From Lachnospiraceae bacterium (GTDB taxonomy: Bacteria > Bacillota > Clostridia > Lachnospirales > Lachnospiraceae), in the NCBI GenBank assembly GCA_900766925.1, contig CAAFXG010000389.1:1-64000 (forward strand): a stretch of DNA of 64,000 bases, read 5' to 3'. Below are positions 62,551-64,000 of the stretch, one piece after another (the stretch's first letter is position 1; each line of letters opens with the position of its first letter). The notes below the pieces were generated by a model. It was given only the letters and a program-made list of their open reading frames with translations, was not told the DNA's origin and ran no database searches. A program made the position numbers and the translations under genes.

Positions 62551-63606
62551 ATGAATATTATTTTGATAATCTTGGTGTTTGGAGTTATTGTATTTTTTCA
62601 TGAATTTGGACATTTTATTGTTGCAAAGATGAATAAGATATCGGTAACAGAATTTTCGATTGGAATGGGTCCCGCTATTTTTTCAGTCCAGAAAAAAGAA
62701 ACAAAGTATTCTCTGCGTATTTTGCCAATAGGTGGATATTGCCTCATGGTTGGAGAGGATGAGGAATCGGATGACGAGAATGCATTCAGTAATAAGCCAA
62801 TCTGGGCAAGAATGCTTGTTATTGTTGCAGGACCGGTTTTTAATTTCATACTTGCATTTATTTTTTCGATTATACTCATCCATTTTACGGGCTGTGATCC
62901 TGCAAAGCTATATTATATTGCCGATGACAGTGCAGCATATGAAGCAGGTATTGAGGCAGGAGACACCATCAAAGAAATCAATAACAAGAAAATATACAAT
63001 TATCGTGAGCTTCTCCTTCACATGCAGTTAAATGAAAAGGGCGAACCTGTTAATTTTACAATGGAAAAGGAGGATGGAACTCAGTATTCGGTTACAGTTA
63101 CACCAAGACTTAACGAGAACGGTGAGTATAAGCTTGGTGTTCAGGGCGGATATGTGGCATCATCGAATATTGGTATGGATATACAATATGCAGGATACGA
63201 GCTTAGATACTGGCTTAAGGCAACTATGCTCAGCCTGAAAATGATTGTAACCGGTGGAGTTAAGAGCGGTGATGTTATGGGCATTGTTGGTGTCGGCGGT
63301 GCAATGAATGAGGTAATTGAAGAGGTAAAGCAGGATAGCAGCAGCAGGAAGGAGGCAATTATTAATATTTTACTGAATTGTCTGAACTGGTGTATCTTGC
63401 TTAGCGTAAACCTTGGCATTATGAATTTGCTTCCGATTCCTGCTTTGGACGGAGGAAGACTTTTGTTCCTGATAATTGAAGCTGTAAGACGCAAGAAAAT
63501 ACCTGCCGAGAAGGAGGCAATTGTTAATCTGGTTGGCTTTGTTCTGCTTATTATTCTTATGGTAGTAGTTTTCTTTAATGATATTAAAAATGTATTTTTT
63601 ACGTAA
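62551..63606 (+). CDS. rseP: Site-2 intramembrane protease RseP (RasP type)
   Basis: This 351-residue membrane zinc protease cleaves anti-sigma factors and remnant signal peptides. It has HEFGH at about residues 14-18 within the first helix, one PDZ domain (about 125-205; YEAGIEAGDTIKEINNKKI) and a C-terminal NLLPIPALDGGR near 292-303, which carries the third zinc ligand. It follows dxr, a conserved pairing. Confidence 0.97.
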   Translation: MNIILIILVFGVIVFFHEFGHFIVAKMNKISVTEFSIGMGPAIFSVQKKETKYSLRILPIGGYCLMVGEDEESDDENAFSNKPIWARMLVIVAGPVFNFILAFIFSIILIHFTGCDPAKLYYIADDSAAYEAGIEAGDTIKEINNKKIYNYRELLLHMQLNEKGEPVNFTMEKEDGTQYSVTVTPRLNENGEYKLGVQGGYVASSNIGMDIQYAGYELRYWLKATMLSLKMIVTGGVKSGDVMGIVGVGGAMNEVIEEVKQDSSSRKEAIINILLNCLNWCILLSVNLGIMNLLPIPALDGGRLLFLIIEAVRRKKIPAEKEAIVNLVGFVLLIILMVVVFFNDIKNVFFT

Positions 63607-63650
63607 CGGCTCTGTTAAAATGTGTCTGATATATGATGACATAAGAGCCG
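63607..63650 (+). repeat. Small inverted repeat between rseP and ispG
   Basis: CGGCTCT at 63607-63613 pairs with AGAGCCG at 63644-63650 across a 30-nt AT-rich loop. No T-run follows, so it is unlikely to be a full terminator. Confidence 0.45.
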
Positions 63651-63671
63651 GTTTACAAAGAAGAGGTTAAT

Positions 63672-64000
63672 ATGTTACATCGCGAAACAACAAAAATAAT
63701 TAAAATAGGCAATGTCTGTATTGGCGGAGGCAACCCTATTGCAATTCAGTCGATGACCAATACTGCGACATCTGATATAAAGGCAACAGTTAATCAGATA
63801 TTAAGCTTGGAGGATGCAGGCTGTCAGATTATTCGTTCCACAGCCAACACCATGGAAGCTGCTGTGGCATTTGACAAAATAAAAGAAAATATTCATATAC
63901 CCATTGTTGCAGATATACATTTTGATTATAGACTTGCCATTGCCGCAATAGAGCATGGCGCGGATAAAATCAGAATTAATCCGGGTAATATAGGTGGTGA
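63672..64000 (+). CDS. ispG: (E)-4-hydroxy-3-methylbut-2-enyl-diphosphate synthase, N-terminal part
   Basis: The frame beginning at ATG 63672 (after AAGAGG) runs to the end of the window without a stop. The 109 visible residues match the TIM-barrel half of IspG/GcpE: GNVCIGGGNPIAIQSMTNT near residues 13-31, LEDAGCQIIRSTANT, and PIVADIHFDYRLAIAAIEHGADKIRINPGNIG at the end. IspG is the iron-sulfur enzyme before last in the MEP pathway, next to dxr here. The cluster-binding C-terminal domain is outside the window. Confidence 0.95.
   Translation, partial: MLHRETTKIIKIGNVCIGGGNPIAIQSMTNTATSDIKATVNQILSLEDAGCQIIRSTANTMEAAVAFDKIKENIHIPIVADIHFDYRLAIAAIEHGADKIRINPGNIGG

Overview
This window is a 64 kb, AT-rich chromosomal segment from a low-GC Gram-positive bacterium. 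It most likely comes from a Lachnospiraceae-type member of the Clostridia. The reasons are AGGAGG-like ribosome binding sites with frequent GTG and TTG starts, an mraZ-led division cluster, RqcH, a PASTA kinase/PP2C pair, MazF next to alr, bactofilin, and a D5-type primase/tyrosine recombinase element. I saw no rRNA, tRNA or CRISPR array. The species assignment is inference from gene content.

Layout. 1-1950: the right end of an integrative element (primase tail, excisionase, integrase), abutting ychF. 1951-15753: ychF, lgt, then a division and cell-wall (dcw) cluster: mraZ, rsmH, ftsL, two transpeptidase genes, mraY, murD, ftsW, ftsQ, ftsZ. It lacks ftsA, murG, murC, murE and murF. 15918-16679: a convergent lytic transglycosylase. 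16913-25120: a sucrose/fructo-oligosaccharide locus with a divergent LacI-type repressor, three CCGG-centred operators, an ABC importer, a GH32 fructosidase, a PfkB fructokinase and an HPr-like protein. 25504-33170: nnr, alr, mazF, a CBS-domain protein, a YebC-family regulator, an unknown membrane protein, dtd and glgA. 33171-34416: two repeat-rich intergenic regions around a small DUF1292 gene. 34417-50765: rqcH, then a long co-oriented housekeeping run: yicC, gmk, rpoZ, murE, priA, def, fmt, rsmB, rlmN, PP2C, PASTA kinase, rsgA, rpe, thiN. 50766-57295: a Na+/proline-type symporter, a convergent pair of divergent RlmH homologues, a HAD phosphatase, a PEP-synthase-like protein and an alpha/beta hydrolase. 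57362-64000: bactofilin, pyrH, frr, uppS, cdsA, dxr, rseP and the start of ispG.

How the genes work together. The two wall-related blocks supply lipid II precursors (mraY, murD, murE, alr, uppS) and the septal machinery that uses them (ftsW with class B transpeptidases, ftsL, ftsQ, ftsZ). The PASTA kinase and PP2C probably monitor that process. The sugar locus imports a fructosyl sugar, cleaves it in the cytoplasm and phosphorylates fructose, with glgA elsewhere in the window for carbon storage. The def-fmt-rsmB-rlmN-rsgA and frr genes serve translation.

The most striking observation is at 52496-53342. Two RlmH-family genes converge and overlap by 17 bp, and each has lost a different part of the composite active site. 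The plus-strand copy keeps the SAM-binding GGS-x-G loop but lacks the C-terminal YHK tail. The minus-strand copy keeps the tail but has no SAM loop. A plausible reading is an obligate heterodimeric rRNA methyltransferase. Other items of note are a KTG-to-KTA change in the second transpeptidase, a nested 144-nt palindrome, a three-unit 52-nt repeat, and a family of dispersed GAA-loop palindromes, one of which creates a 30-codon leader ORF in front of murD.
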